Shown here piece by piece: positions 45,026-54,676 of a stretch of DNA of 64,000 nucleotides. Origin of the DNA: Komagataeibacter xylinus (GTDB taxonomy: Bacteria; Pseudomonadota; Alphaproteobacteria; Acetobacterales; Acetobacteraceae); assembly GCF_009834365.1 (NCBI RefSeq), contig NZ_CP041348.1, positions 404,001 through 468,000 on the forward strand. The letters are read 5' to 3'. Position 1 is the first letter of the stretch, and each line of letters starts with the position of its first letter. The notes under the pieces were generated by a model. It saw only the letters and a program-made list of their open reading frames with translations, was not told the origin of the DNA and made no database searches. The position numbers and the translations under genes were made by a program.

Positions 45026-46194
45026 TAGCCCATTACCTTTTCAAGAAAACCAGAATAGATCGCCGTCAGCTGCTTCAGGTCTGCCAGCGCCACATGCTCA
45101 TCCACCTTGTGCATGCTGGCCCCGACAAGGCCGAATTCGGCCACGGGGCAGTAGCGGCTGATAAAGCGGGCATCAGACGTGCCGCCCCCCGTATCCAGCT
45201 TGGGCACATGGCCCGTTACCGCGCGCACGGCCCGGCGCAGGGCCTCGACCGGGGCATCGGGTCTGGTCAGGAAGGATTCCCCGCTGATGGCAATATTCAC
45301 ATCGGCCCCGGGCGCATGCCGGGCCACCACCGTGCGGATCCAGCCTGCAAGATCCGCGCCGGTATGCAGGTCATTGAAGCGGATGTTCAGCCGGGCCTGC
45401 GCCCGTGCCGGTATGACATTGGTGGCCGTGTTGCCCACGTCAAGGCTGGTCACCTGCAGGCTTGAAGGCTCGAACCACTCGCTGCCCATATCAAGCGGGG
45501 CCGAAGTCAGTTCACCAAGCAGCCCAAGCAGCCGGTGAACGGGGTTATCCGCCCGGTGCGGATAGGCCACATGCCCCTGCGTGCCATGCACGGTAATGCG
45601 GGCATTGAGGCTGCCACGACGGCCGATCTTGATGACCTCGCCCATCTCGCCCGGATTGGTGGGCTCGCCCACGAGGCAGAAATCGGGGATCTGACCGTTG
45701 GCCTGCATCCATTCCAGCACGCGCACGGTGCCGTTGGTGGCAGGCCCTTCCTCATCGCCGGTAATCAGCAGGCTTATCGTGCCCTGGGGCTCAGGCACCT
45801 TTTGCAGGTACAGGCGCACGGCGGCGACGAAGGCGGCAATGCCCCCTTTCATGTCGCACGCGCCGCGACCGAACAGGAGGCCGTCGTGTATTTCGCCGCC
45901 AAAGGGATCATGCGCCCAGGGCACGTCGCCCACCGGCACCACATCCGTATGGCCCGCAAAGCACAGATGCGGGTGCCCCGTGCCAAGGCGGGCAAACAGA
46001 TTGGGCGTGCGGGCAGCCCCCTCGCCAAAGGGCAGCAGGGTCACGCTGAAGCCGATGCCTTCAAGCACGGCGGCCAGCGCGTTGAGGGCACAGCCATCAT
46101 CAGGCGTGACGGAAGGGCAGCGGATCAGTGCGCGCGCCAGCGCTACAACGCCACCGGCGTCCTGTCCGGGATCTGCCATTCCATCATCCGCCAT
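45025..46194 (-). CDS. dapE: Succinyl-diaminopimelate desuccinylase
   Basis: 389 residues, M20 metallopeptidase fold. Metal-binding motifs are LCFAGHTDVVPVGD, RGACDMKGGIAAFVAAV and LITGDEEGPATNGTVRV. The C-terminal TGGGTSDARFISRYCPV is the DapE-specific active-site segment. It hydrolyses N-succinyl-LL-2,6-diaminopimelate in the lysine/cell-wall pathway. GGAG nine bases upstream supports the start. It follows dapD by 21 bases. Confidence 0.96.
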   Translation of the reverse strand: MADDGMADPGQDAGGVVALARALIRCPSVTPDDGCALNALAAVLEGIGFSVTLLPFGEGAARTPNLFARLGTGHPHLCFAGHTDVVPVGDVPWAHDPFGGEIHDGLLFGRGACDMKGGIAAFVAAVRLYLQKVPEPQGTISLLITGDEEGPATNGTVRVLEWMQANGQIPDFCLVGEPTNPGEMGEVIKIGRRGSLNARITVHGTQGHVAYPHRADNPVHRLLGLLGELTSAPLDMGSEWFEPSSLQVTSLDVGNTATNVIPARAQARLNIRFNDLHTGADLAGWIRTVVARHAPGADVNIAISGESFLTRPDAPVEALRRAVRAVTGHVPKLDTGGGTSDARFISRYCPVAEFGLVGASMHKVDEHVALADLKQLTAIYSGFLEKVMG

Positions 46195-46215
46195 CGATTG
46201 TGTCTCCGTTGCCGG

Positions 46216-47064
46216 TCAGCCGCGCAGCAGCTCGTTGATCGAGGTCTTGGAGCGGGTGCGCTCGTCCACGCGCTTGACGATCACCGCGCAGTCCAGCGAA
46301 GGCAGCGGCTTGCCATCGGTCGAGGTTGCCTGGCGCGGCGGCAGGGTGCCGGGCACCACCACCGAATAAGCCGGGACACGGCCCATGAAGACCTCGCCCG
46401 TGGTGCGATCCACGATCTTGGTGGATGCGCCAAGGAACACGCCCATGGACAGCACGCTGCCGCGCTCGACCACAACGCCCTCGGCCACTTCCGAACGCGC
46501 GCCGATGAAGCAGCCATCCTCGATGATGACGGGCGCGGCCTGCAGCGGCTCGAGCACGCCGCCAATGCCCACGCCACCACTGATGTGGCAGTTCTTGCCA
46601 ATCTGCGCGCAGCTGCCGATCGTCACCCACGTATCAACCATGGTGCCGCTATCAACATACGCACCGGCATTGACGAAGCTCGGCATCAGCACCACGCCCG
46701 GCGCGATAAAGGCGGAACGACGCACGATCGAGCCAGGCACCGCGCGGAAACCGGCCGCGGCAAAGGCGGCCTGGTCCCAGCCGGCAAACTTCAGCGGCAC
46801 CTTGTCATAGCTCGGCGCGCCCGCGCCACCGCCTTCAACAAGACGGTTGTCGTTGAGGCGGAAGGACAGCAGCACCGCCTTCTTCAGCCATTCATTCACC
46901 ACCCAGCCGCCAGCGCCCGGCGTGGCCACGCGCAGCTTGCCCGAATCCAGCGCCAGAAGGGCGGCTTCAACGGCATCACGGTCAGCGCCGGTGGTGGCGG
47001 TGGACAGCGTCTCACGACGCTCCCACAGGGCCTCGATCTGGCTCTGGAGGGATGTATCGGTCAT
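46216..47064 (-). CDS. dapD: Tetrahydrodipicolinate N-succinyltransferase
   Basis: 282 residues. The C-terminal left-handed beta helix is made of hexapeptide repeats ([40 protein letters not shown]). The ending [13 protein letters not shown] is typical of DapD. It uses succinyl-CoA to commit tetrahydrodipicolinate to the succinylase branch of lysine synthesis. The start at 47064 ([17 protein letters not shown]) matches the family; the ATG at 47106 adds 14 residues without support. Confidence 0.96.
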   Translation of the reverse strand: MTDTSLQSQIEALWERRETLSTATTGADRDAVEAALLALDSGKLRVATPGAGGWVVNEWLKKAVLLSFRLNDNRLVEGGGAGAPSYDKVPLKFAGWDQAAFAAAGFRAVPGSIVRRSAFIAPGVVLMPSFVNAGAYVDSGTMVDTWVTIGSCAQIGKNCHISGGVGIGGVLEPLQAAPVIIEDGCFIGARSEVAEGVVVERGSVLSMGVFLGASTKIVDRTTGEVFMGRVPAYSVVVPGTLPPRQATSTDGKPLPSLDCAVIVKRVDERTRSKTSINELLRG

Positions 47065-47204
47065 ATCTGCAAAATCCTGTCTGGGCTGGTTTTCCCGGCC
47101 TGTCATGGCCGCAAACCTGTATTAATTTGCCAGCGGACCATGCGGAGGATCAGGGGGAATGTCAACGCACCCCCTCTGCCTGCAAGCCCGCGCGGCACTG
47201 CGCA

Positions 47205-48110
47205 TCATGCGCTGCGAATGAGGGTTCCGGGCCCGGCTTCGGTAAAGAGCTCGAGCAGGCAGGCATGCTGCACCCGGCCATCGAGAATGACGGCGGCCTT
47301 GGCACCCGCGCGCACGGCCTCGAGGCAGGTTTCCACCTTGGGGATCATGCCGCCCGAAATCATGCCGCTGGCAATGCCCTTGCGGGCATCCTCGGCGGTA
47401 AGTTCGGGAATCAGCCTGCCATCACCATCAAGCACGCCGGGCACGTCGGTCAGCATCAGCAGGCGGCTGGCATTAACCGCGCCCGCAATCGCACCCGCGG
47501 CCGTATCAGCATTGATGTTGTAGGTCTCGCCACTGGCACTGCTGCCAATGGGCGCAATGACAGGGATCAGCCCCGAGCCCGACAGCGCATAGATCACGCG
47601 CGGGTCAATGCGCTCGGGCTCGCCCACGAAGCCAAGGTCGAGCAGGCGGTCGGTTTCAACGCCGTTTTCACGCGCGCGGCGCTGGAGCCTGCGCGCGGTG
47701 ATCAGCCCGCCATCCAGCCCCGAAATACCCACTGCGAGCGCGCCAGCACGGTTGATGAGGCCCGCCACCTGCTTGTTCACCTTGCCACCGAGCACCATCT
47801 CGATCACGTCGATCATGGCGGCATCGGTCACGCGCAGGCCGTCAATGAAGGTGGATTCGATCTGCAGGCGCTTGAGCATGGCGCTGATCTGCGGGCCACC
47901 ACCATGCACCACGACCGGGTTGACGCCAACCTGCTTGAGCAGGGCGATATCATGGCCGAACGCGGTGGAGAGCGTGGTATCGACCATCGCGCTGCCACCA
48001 TATTTCACCACAACCGTATCACCCGCGTAGCGCCGCAGATAAGGCAGCGCCCTGGCCAGAACCTCGGCGCGTGCCTGCGCGTCCTGATCAGCCGATCCTG
48101 TTCCTGTCAT
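47205..48110 (-). CDS. argB: Acetylglutamate kinase
   Basis: 301 residues. DTVVVKYGGSAM holds the phosphate-binding lysine, PVVVHGGGPQISAMLKRL binds N-acetylglutamate, and NINADTAAGAIAGAVNASRL is also typical. It phosphorylates N-acetylglutamate, the controlled step of arginine synthesis. AAGGA upstream of 48110 supports this start over 48161. It follows engB by 78 bases, in the engB-argB-dapD order. Confidence 0.96.
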   Translation of the reverse strand: MTGTGSADQDAQARAEVLARALPYLRRYAGDTVVVKYGGSAMVDTTLSTAFGHDIALLKQVGVNPVVVHGGGPQISAMLKRLQIESTFIDGLRVTDAAMIDVIEMVLGGKVNKQVAGLINRAGALAVGISGLDGGLITARRLQRRARENGVETDRLLDLGFVGEPERIDPRVIYALSGSGLIPVIAPIGSSASGETYNINADTAAGAIAGAVNASRLLMLTDVPGVLDGDGRLIPELTAEDARKGIASGMISGGMIPKVETCLEAVRAGAKAAVILDGRVQHACLLELFTEAGPGTLIRSA

Positions 48111-48188
48111 CCGAACGGTTCCTTCGCTCCTGACTGCTTCATATCCATTGCCCCGCCGCACCAGCGTGGGAGCAGGCCCGCATGCAGC

Positions 48189-48854
<666 letters not shown>

Positions 48855-48868
48855 GTTGGTCCCTACGA

Positions 48869-50644
48869 TCACTTCTTCCCGGCCGGAAGCTTGGGCTGGC
48901 TGGTCGCAGCGGCGGCCTTCGTGTTCATGCGGCGCTGGATCACCGTCTGCTGCAGCATGGTCAGCAGATTGTTCCAGCAATAATAGATCACGAGGCCAGC
49001 GGGCTGGCGCGCCATGAAGAAGGTGAAGATGATCGGCATGAACTGGAACATCTTCTGCTGCGCCGGATCCACCGAAGGTGCCGGGTTCAGCTTCTGCTGG
49101 ATGAACATGGTCAGCCCGAACGCCATCGGCCACAGGCCAAGCTGGAGCATGGGCGAGATGACCGACGGATCCCACGGGATCAGCCCGAACAGGGTGAACA
49201 GGTTTGTGGGGTCAAAAGCCGAGAGGTCATGGATCCAGCCAAAGAACGGCGCGTGACGCATCTCGATGGTCACGTACAGATCCTTGTACAGGCACCAGAA
49301 CACCGGAATCTGCAGCAGCACGGGCAGGCAGCCGCTGGCCGGGTTCACGCCTTCCTGCTTGTAAAGCGCGATCATCTGCTGGTTGAGCGCCATCTGGTCG
49401 TCTTTATAACGCTCGCGCAGGGCTTTGATCTTGGGCTGGAGCTGGCGCATCTTGCCCATGGAGTGGAACTGCTTGGTGGCGAGCGGGAAGAACAGCGCCT
49501 TGACCAGCAGGGTGAACGCCATCAGCGCAAGGCCAAAATTGCCCAGCATGGTGTTCAGCCAGTCCAGCACCGTGAAGATGGGGCGCGTCAGGAACGCAAA
49601 CCAGCCAAAATCAACCGCTTTCCAGAAATCGGGGATATGCAGGCTGGACTCATATTTCTCCAGCAGCGGCACTTCCTTCGCACCGGCAAAGACATGGCTT
49701 TCGGTGCTGGCCTCGCCGCCTGCCGCTACAACGAGCGGCGCGCGCGCGGTAAAGCCGACATCATAGATGCCCTTGTCGCCACCCTGCGAGAGGAAGGCGT
49801 AGTTGGCCGCAACATCACTATCCTGCTGCGGAATGACGGCAGACAGCCAGTATTTGTCGGTAATGCCAGCCCAGCCACCCTGGCCGGACTTGGACCACGC
49901 AATATTGCCCGGCGGCACGGCGGCCTTGCGCAGCGACTTGTAGGAGCTTTCGTCAAGCCGGTGGTCAATGACCGAGATCGGCCCTTCATGCACTAGGTAG
50001 CCACCCGTCTCGACCGGCGTGTAGCCACGCTCCACGCGTGAGAACGGATAGAGGGACACCCCATCGCTGCCATGGTTGACCACCTTCTGCGTGACCGCGA
50101 ACATGTAGTTCTGATCAATGGCGATGGTGATCTGGAACACCTGACCCTGGCCGTTATCCCAGCTCAGGGTCACGGGCTGCGCCTCGGTCAGCTTATCGTG
50201 GTCGGCGGTCCATACCGTATTGGCGTCGGGCACGCGCACCTGGCCACCACTGACATTGGTCCAGCCCACCTCGACAAGGTTGGGCTGCGCTTCGCCGCGC
50301 CGCTCGAGCACGCGCACCAGCGGGCTGCCGTCCTTGACGGTTTCATGGTAATTCTTGAGCACGAGGTCATCAAGCCGTGCGCCGCGCAGGTCAAGCGAGC
50401 CAGCCACCCGGCCAGCATCAATCGTAACCCGCGGGTCGGGCGCATCAGACTTTGCTGCCTGGTCGGCAGTCTGGTCGGCCGCCGGGGTAGCCGCGCCATC
50501 GGCTGCAGCAGGAGCGGGCGCCGGTGCAGGCGCGGGAGCCTGCTGCTCGACCGTCTTATGGTTCTGCTGTGGCAGGAAATATTCGAAACCGACCAGCACC
50601 ACGGCAGACAGTGCCGTTGCCACCATAAAACGCTTGATATCCAT
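48869..50644 (-). CDS. yidC: Membrane protein insertase YidC
   Basis: 591 residues. An N-terminal membrane helix (MVATALSAVVLVGFEYFL) is followed by a Pro/Ala-rich linker of about 45 residues. The large periplasmic beta-sandwich (about 70-370) precedes the five-helix insertase core, with the conserved arginine in GNFGLALMAFTLLVKALFFP-adjacent sequence and GCLPVLLQIPVFWCLYKDLY. It inserts and folds inner membrane proteins. It overlaps yidD by one base (TGATG), in the rpmH-rnpA-yidD-yidC operon. Confidence 0.97.
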   Translation of the reverse strand: MDIKRFMVATALSAVVLVGFEYFLPQQNHKTVEQQAPAPAPAPAPAAADGAATPAADQTADQAAKSDAPDPRVTIDAGRVAGSLDLRGARLDDLVLKNYHETVKDGSPLVRVLERRGEAQPNLVEVGWTNVSGGQVRVPDANTVWTADHDKLTEAQPVTLSWDNGQGQVFQITIAIDQNYMFAVTQKVVNHGSDGVSLYPFSRVERGYTPVETGGYLVHEGPISVIDHRLDESSYKSLRKAAVPPGNIAWSKSGQGGWAGITDKYWLSAVIPQQDSDVAANYAFLSQGGDKGIYDVGFTARAPLVVAAGGEASTESHVFAGAKEVPLLEKYESSLHIPDFWKAVDFGWFAFLTRPIFTVLDWLNTMLGNFGLALMAFTLLVKALFFPLATKQFHSMGKMRQLQPKIKALRERYKDDQMALNQQMIALYKQEGVNPASGCLPVLLQIPVFWCLYKDLYVTIEMRHAPFFGWIHDLSAFDPTNLFTLFGLIPWDPSVISPMLQLGLWPMAFGLTMFIQQKLNPAPSVDPAQQKMFQFMPIIFTFFMARQPAGLVIYYCWNNLLTMLQQTVIQRRMNTKAAAATSQPKLPAGKK

Positions 50645-50928
50645 CAGCGACCCGCCAGACTTTTACTGTTTTGCATGCCACAGCCGCAGGCCGTGCCGGG
50701 AACAGGGTCATGACCGCCCGCGTTCCACGGGTTGCAGCGCAGGATGCGCCACCCGGCCAGCACGCTGCCGCGCCCTGCCCCATGAAGGGCAATCGCGTCA
50801 CGCGCATAATGACTGCATGAAGGAGAGAAACGGCAATGCGCGCCCCAGATGGGACGGATCACCAGTTGATATGCGCGAATCATCGCGCGCAGCACATGGG
50901 CGGGCAGGCTGATGGAAGACGTACTCAC
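50644..50928 (-). CDS. yidD: Membrane protein insertion efficiency factor YidD
   Basis: 94 residues. AYQLVIRPIWGAHCRFSPSC and SHYARDAIALHGAGRGSVLA, then RCNPWNAGGHDPVPG, are the family signature, with its three conserved cysteines. The start is GTG at 50928, overlapping the rnpA stop by four bases. It is membrane-associated by an amphipathic N-terminus. Confidence 0.95.
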   Translation of the reverse strand: MSTSSISLPAHVLRAMIRAYQLVIRPIWGAHCRFSPSCSHYARDAIALHGAGRGSVLAGWRILRCNPWNAGGHDPVPGTACGCGMQNSKSLAGR

Positions 50929-51305
50929 GATCCTTCCTTCACCCCGGCCTTGCTCAGGGCCTTGCGGTAATCGGCCAGAAGCGACTCGAACCGCCGCCCC
51001 CGCGTGCCAGAACGGCCTATGACCACGATATCGGTGCCTTCAAGCGCCTGTTCGCGGCCAACAATCCGCACCACCTCGCGCAGGCGTCGCCGCACGCGGT
51101 TCCGCACGACGGAATTACCTACTTTTTTGGTAACGGTAAAACCAAAGCGGGCGACATCCGCATCACCGCGTTCAAGCGCCTGCAGCACCAGCCCCGGCAT
51201 GGGGGCCTTGCGGCCCTTGGCCGCGACCCGCAGGAACTCGGCGCGTTTTTTAAGACGCGTGGACTGATCGGCCACTTCAAGCCGCCCCTTTGTAGAGACA
51301 TTCAT
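50925..51305 (-). CDS. rnpA: Ribonuclease P protein component
   Basis: 126 residues, basic. The RNR motif VGNSVVRNRVRRRLREVVRI and the N-terminal RLKKRAEFLRVAAKG are typical. It assists the RNase P RNA in maturing tRNA 5' ends. It lies 45 bases downstream of rpmH. Confidence 0.96.
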   Translation of the reverse strand: MNVSTKGRLEVADQSTRLKKRAEFLRVAAKGRKAPMPGLVLQALERGDADVARFGFTVTKKVGNSVVRNRVRRRLREVVRIVGREQALEGTDIVVIGRSGTRGRRFESLLADYRKALSKAGVKEGS

Positions 51306-51350
51306 CGTTGCGGGCTCCTGAAAGCCCGTAACGTAAAGACGTCACCTGCC

Positions 51351-51485
51351 TCAGGCAGAAAGACGCTTGCGGCCCTTGCTGCGACGGTTTGCAACAATCT
51401 TGCGGCCACCAACGGTTTCCATACGCGAACGGAAGCCGTGGCGACGCTTGCGGACCAGCTTCGAGGGTTGATACGTGCGCTTCAC
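51351..51485 (-). CDS. rpmH: Large ribosomal subunit protein bL34
   Basis: 44 residues, [20 protein letters not shown] and so on to GRKRLSA, identical in plan to all L34 proteins. The start codon is GTG with GGGAG seven bases upstream. It is the first gene of the rpmH-rnpA-yidD-yidC operon. A strong sigma-70-type promoter lies about 87 bases upstream. Confidence 0.97.
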   Translation of the reverse strand: MKRTYQPSKLVRKRRHGFRSRMETVGGRKIVANRRSKGRKRLSA

Positions 51486-51571
51486 AACGGCACTCCCAGA
51501 TTGACAATGACAGACAGGTTACGGAATAAATTCCATCAGGCCCCGCACCATGCACAAGACCCGAGCGGCGC

Positions 51572-51600
51572 CTTATACTGCCGCTTTCGGGCAACGTCAA
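51572..51600 (-). promoter_or_regulatory. Sigma-70 promoter for rpmH operon
   Basis: On the - strand TTGACG and TATAAG are separated by exactly 17 bases. Transcription should begin near 51565, giving a leader of about 80 bases. Confidence 0.75.
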
Positions 51601-51628
51601 TGCTGCCCGCCCTTTGAGCCCGAACCGG

Positions 51629-51865
51629 ATGATTTCCATGCCCAGCTCCAGCCCCGACTCCACTGCTGCCATGACCGAAGCGCTCAGGCGGCACATCCAC
51701 GACATCCGTGGCCACCTCTCGCCTGCCATGCTGCGGGCGGATTCGCTGGCCCTGAGCAAGGATGAGCGCACGCGAACTGCCGCGCGCGACATTATTGCAG
51801 CCCTCGAGGCCACCACGAAGGAACTCAGCGCCATGCGCCGCCTGCTGCCCGCACGCCAGCCCTGA
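51629..51865 (+). CDS. Small protein resembling a stand-alone histidine-kinase dimerisation hairpin
   Basis: 78 residues. EALRRHIHDIRGHLSPAML followed by DERTRTAARDIIAALEATTK resembles the two-helix DHp (HisKA) domain, with the H-box pattern H-D-x-R-x-x-L-x-P. There is no ATPase domain before the stop at 51865 and none downstream. It could be a phosphotransfer or decoy partner for a kinase, or a short helical protein unrelated to kinases. Starts at ATG 51629 or 51638 are both possible. It is transcribed divergently from rpmH and converges with gloA at seven bases. Confidence 0.55.
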   Translation: MISMPSSSPDSTAAMTEALRRHIHDIRGHLSPAMLRADSLALSKDERTRTAARDIIAALEATTKELSAMRRLLPARQP

Positions 51866-51871
51866 GGGAAA

Positions 51872-52276
51872 TCAGGCGTGGGGGTGCTTTTCGATCAGTT
51901 CGATCTTGTAGCCGTCCGGGTCTTCCACAAAGGCGATGAAGGTCGTGCCGAATTTGACCGGCCCCGGCTCGCGCGTGACCTTGCCGCCACCCGCGCGCAC
52001 CTTCTCCACCAGCGCCTTCACATCCGGCACGCCCAGCGCGAAGTGACCGAAACCGGCGCCCACGTCATAGCCATCATCAACGCCCCAGTTATAGGTCAGC
52101 TCAATTTCGGCCTGGCCTGCGGCATTGTCGCCATAACCAATGAATACAAGGGTGTATTTGCCTTCCGGCACTACCTTGCGCCGTAGTTCCTGCATGCCCA
52201 GCAACTGGTAAAAGGCGAGGCTTGCCTCAAGGTCGCGCACGCGCACCATGGTATGGAGGTAGGTTCCCACTGGCAT
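51872..52276 (-). CDS. gloA: Lactoylglutathione lyase (glyoxalase I)
   Basis: 134 residues. [20 protein letters not shown] begins the first VOC module, with metal-binding His near the N-terminus. [19 protein letters not shown] closes the second, with its Glu. [20 protein letters not shown] is typical of GloA. It converts the methylglyoxal-glutathione adduct to S-lactoylglutathione. It starts eight bases after lpxI and may belong to the lpx operon. Confidence 0.95.
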   Translation of the reverse strand: MPVGTYLHTMVRVRDLEASLAFYQLLGMQELRRKVVPEGKYTLVFIGYGDNAAGQAEIELTYNWGVDDGYDVGAGFGHFALGVPDVKALVEKVRAGGGKVTREPGPVKFGTTFIAFVEDPDGYKIELIEKHPHA

Positions 52277-52284
52277 TTTCCCCT

Positions 52285-53154
52285 TCAGGTTGTTTTTGCG
52301 TCCCCGCCCGCAAATCCGGTCAGGAACAGTCCGGCCTCATCCGCCATGGCAATGCAGGCGGCAGGGTCGGTCATAAGCGTGGCCCCGGCCTCAATGGCAA
52401 TACCGCGCAGCCCTGCCGCCGCCGCACCCGCTACCGTGCGCGGCCCGATGGTGGGCAGGTCGGCGCGGCGCTCCTGGTCGGGCTTGGCCATTTTGACCAG
52501 AACGCCACCGGGCCGGTCAGGTTGCCGCAACGCGCCCACGCGCCCGAGCATGAGGTCGGTGCCTTCCAGCGCCTCGACCGCCAGCACCAGCCCGCCCTGC
52601 ACCACGCAGCCCTGCCCGATATCAAGCGCGCCAAGCTGACGCACCACCCGGCGGCCGAGTTCCATGTCTGCCAGAGCCGCTGCATCAGGCGCCTGCTGCC
52701 CCATCGGGCCATGACGGGCCACGGAACCGGCAAGATATTCATGCGCGCCGCGAATGGAGAAGCCTTCCTCACCCAGCACGCGCACAATGGCGCCGAGCAG
52801 ACCATCATCGCCAGCGAACAGGGCCTTGCCGATGCGCGCGAGAATGCGCGCACCCGTGGCATCAGGCCGCAGATTGACAAGGGAGGGTCGCCGCACCGGG
52901 CCAATCAGCACCAGATCGCGGCAGCCATGTTCATGCAGGGCGGACAGGATTTCACCCGCCGCGGCAAGGCGGATCATGCGGTGAGGCCAGGGGCCGATCA
53001 CATCCGGCTCGGCAAACCCCTGAAACCCCACGATAAAAACCTGTCCCCCGGCCTGCGTTATCGCTCGGGCCACCTGGCCGGGCAACGGACCGCCACCAGC
53101 AAGGATGCCGACACACTGCCCCGCAAGCCGACCGGCTTCTCGCTCAGGCGCCAT
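52285..53154 (-). CDS. lpxI: UDP-2,3-diacylglucosamine pyrophosphatase LpxI
   Basis: 289 residues. [20 protein letters not shown] begins the N-terminal domain, and [20 protein letters not shown], then [11 protein letters not shown], lie in the conserved C-terminal catalytic domain (formerly DUF1009). It releases UMP to give lipid X in the fourth step of lipid A synthesis. It replaces LpxH, as is general in alphaproteobacteria. It overlaps lpxA by 11 bases. Confidence 0.93.
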   Translation of the reverse strand: MAPEREAGRLAGQCVGILAGGGPLPGQVARAITQAGGQVFIVGFQGFAEPDVIGPWPHRMIRLAAAGEILSALHEHGCRDLVLIGPVRRPSLVNLRPDATGARILARIGKALFAGDDGLLGAIVRVLGEEGFSIRGAHEYLAGSVARHGPMGQQAPDAAALADMELGRRVVRQLGALDIGQGCVVQGGLVLAVEALEGTDLMLGRVGALRQPDRPGGVLVKMAKPDQERRADLPTIGPRTVAGAAAAGLRGIAIEAGATLMTDPAACIAMADEAGLFLTGFAGGDAKTT

Positions 53155-54037
53155 CGCTCTCGATCATGTCGCCGCCCTGCACGCGTACAAGCCCGCGATG
53201 GCTGGGAGCTGCGATAAAATCAAGAATTTCAACCACGCGCGCATCATCGGCATAGGTCTTGCGCACGTGCTCGAGTCGGGTCTGGAACACGGTACCGGTC
53301 GCATGGGCCGCCTTGGGATACAGCGCACGGAAGGCCTGGCGCATGCGCCGGATCTCATCGGGCTGCACGCCATTGCGCCGCAGCCAGATCCAGTGCAGCC
53401 CCACCAGCCGCGCACGGTTGCCCAGCACACTGCCATACGGGATCACGTCGGCTTCCACGCCGCACACACCGCCCACAAGGGCCGCACGGCCGATGCGCAC
53501 GAACTGGTGCAGTGCAGCCGCCCCCATGATGCGGGCATCATCACCAATCGTGACATGGCCGCCCATGACCACGTTGTTGACGATGATCACCCCACGCCCG
53601 AGCGTGCAGTCATGCGCCACATGGGAGTTGGCCATGATCAGGCAGTCCGGCCCGATGCGGGTGACGCCCGTACCGGTGGCCGTGCCACGATGGATGGTCA
53701 CGTTTTCACGGATGATGGTGCGGGCCCCTACCACGCACGCGGTCGGCTCGCCCCTGTATTTCAGGTCCTGCGGCGCCATGCCCACGGTGGTGAACGGGTA
53801 GCACACGACCCCTTCGCCCAGCGTGGTGTGCCCGTCAATCACCACATGCGAGATCAGTTCGGCATTATCGCCGATCTCGACATCAGGCCCGACCGTGCAC
53901 CACGGCCCGATCCGGACCCCGCTGCCAATGCGCGCCTGGCTGGAAACAATGGATGACGGATGGATTTCAGGCGCTTTGTCACGCCGTTCATCCAGTTGGG
54001 TACCGTTAGATGAACTTCCTGCCAGAATAGCCTCCAT
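53144..54037 (-). CDS. lpxA: UDP-N-acetylglucosamine acyltransferase
   Basis: 297 residues. A left-handed beta helix of hexapeptides (IGSGVRIGPWCTVGPDVEIG) contains the catalytic histidine segment MANSHVAHDCTLGRGVIIVN. HQFVRIGRAALVGGVCGVEA and IPYGSVLGNRARLVGLHWIW follow. It starts lipid A synthesis by adding a 3-hydroxyacyl chain to UDP-GlcNAc. An N-terminal lead of about 25 residues is longer than in E. coli. Confidence 0.96.
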   Translation of the reverse strand: MEAILAGSSSNGTQLDERRDKAPEIHPSSIVSSQARIGSGVRIGPWCTVGPDVEIGDNAELISHVVIDGHTTLGEGVVCYPFTTVGMAPQDLKYRGEPTACVVGARTIIRENVTIHRGTATGTGVTRIGPDCLIMANSHVAHDCTLGRGVIIVNNVVMGGHVTIGDDARIMGAAALHQFVRIGRAALVGGVCGVEADVIPYGSVLGNRARLVGLHWIWLRRNGVQPDEIRRMRQAFRALYPKAAHATGTVFQTRLEHVRKTYADDARVVEILDFIAAPSHRGLVRVQGGDMIESDGA

Positions 54038-54097
54038 CCCCGCAAGTAACTGTTGCTTCGCAAAGCGGAGCCGCGCAGCGGCCCGTTCCCAGCGGGA

Positions 54098-54625
54098 TTA
54101 CCCCATGATCATGGCGCTGAATGTTGCCTCGGCAACGGACACGCCATCAACGCGCGCAACGCCCTTGAACTTCCAGACATTGGCGCGGCTGCGTTCCTTC
54201 TCCACATGAATGTGCAGCTGGTCGCCCGGGCCTACGGGGCGGCGGAACTTCGCACCGTCGATGGTCATGAAATAGACCAGCTTGCCCTCGAAGGCCTGCC
54301 CGAGCGTCAGCACCACGAGGGTTGCCGCGGTCTGGGCCATCGCCTCGATGATGAGCACGCCCGGCATGACGGGACGGGCAGGAAAATGCCCCTGGAAATG
54401 CGGCTCGTTGACCGTGACATTCTTGATGCCAACCGCCGACTGCCCCAGCACGATATCGACCATGCGGTCAATCAGCAGGAACGGATAGCGATGGGGAATC
54501 GCTTCCATGATCCGCATGATGTCAATCGATTCCAGGGTCGCAGGCTTGGCGTCCGCTGGCAGTGCCTCTACTTCTTTATCCACGTCGTCCAACCACTTGT
54601 TCGGTAAGGAGGGGAAACCTGCCAC
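54098..54625 (-). CDS. fabZ: 3-hydroxyacyl-[acyl-carrier-protein] dehydratase FabZ
   Basis: 175 residues. The hot-dog fold active site is [16 protein letters not shown] (His) and the Glu segment [20 protein letters not shown]. It dehydrates 3-hydroxyacyl-ACP, competing with LpxA/LpxD for the same substrate. The start is GTG at 54625; a start inside the first 35 residues cannot be excluded. It lies between lpxD and lpxA as in most Gram-negatives. Confidence 0.95.
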   Translation of the reverse strand: MAGFPSLPNKWLDDVDKEVEALPADAKPATLESIDIMRIMEAIPHRYPFLLIDRMVDIVLGQSAVGIKNVTVNEPHFQGHFPARPVMPGVLIIEAMAQTAATLVVLTLGQAFEGKLVYFMTIDGAKFRRPVGPGDQLHIHVEKERSRANVWKFKGVARVDGVSVAEATFSAMIMG

Positions 54626-54676
54626 CAGATGGGCCAGGCGCCTCCTACCGGTTGAATATCTGATGACGTCTGGCGA

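Noticed and set aside
48855..49175. 107-residue N-terminal extension of EngB
   Set aside because: Antisense to the end of yidC, with no ribosome binding site; EngB families start at MVDFSN-like sequence.
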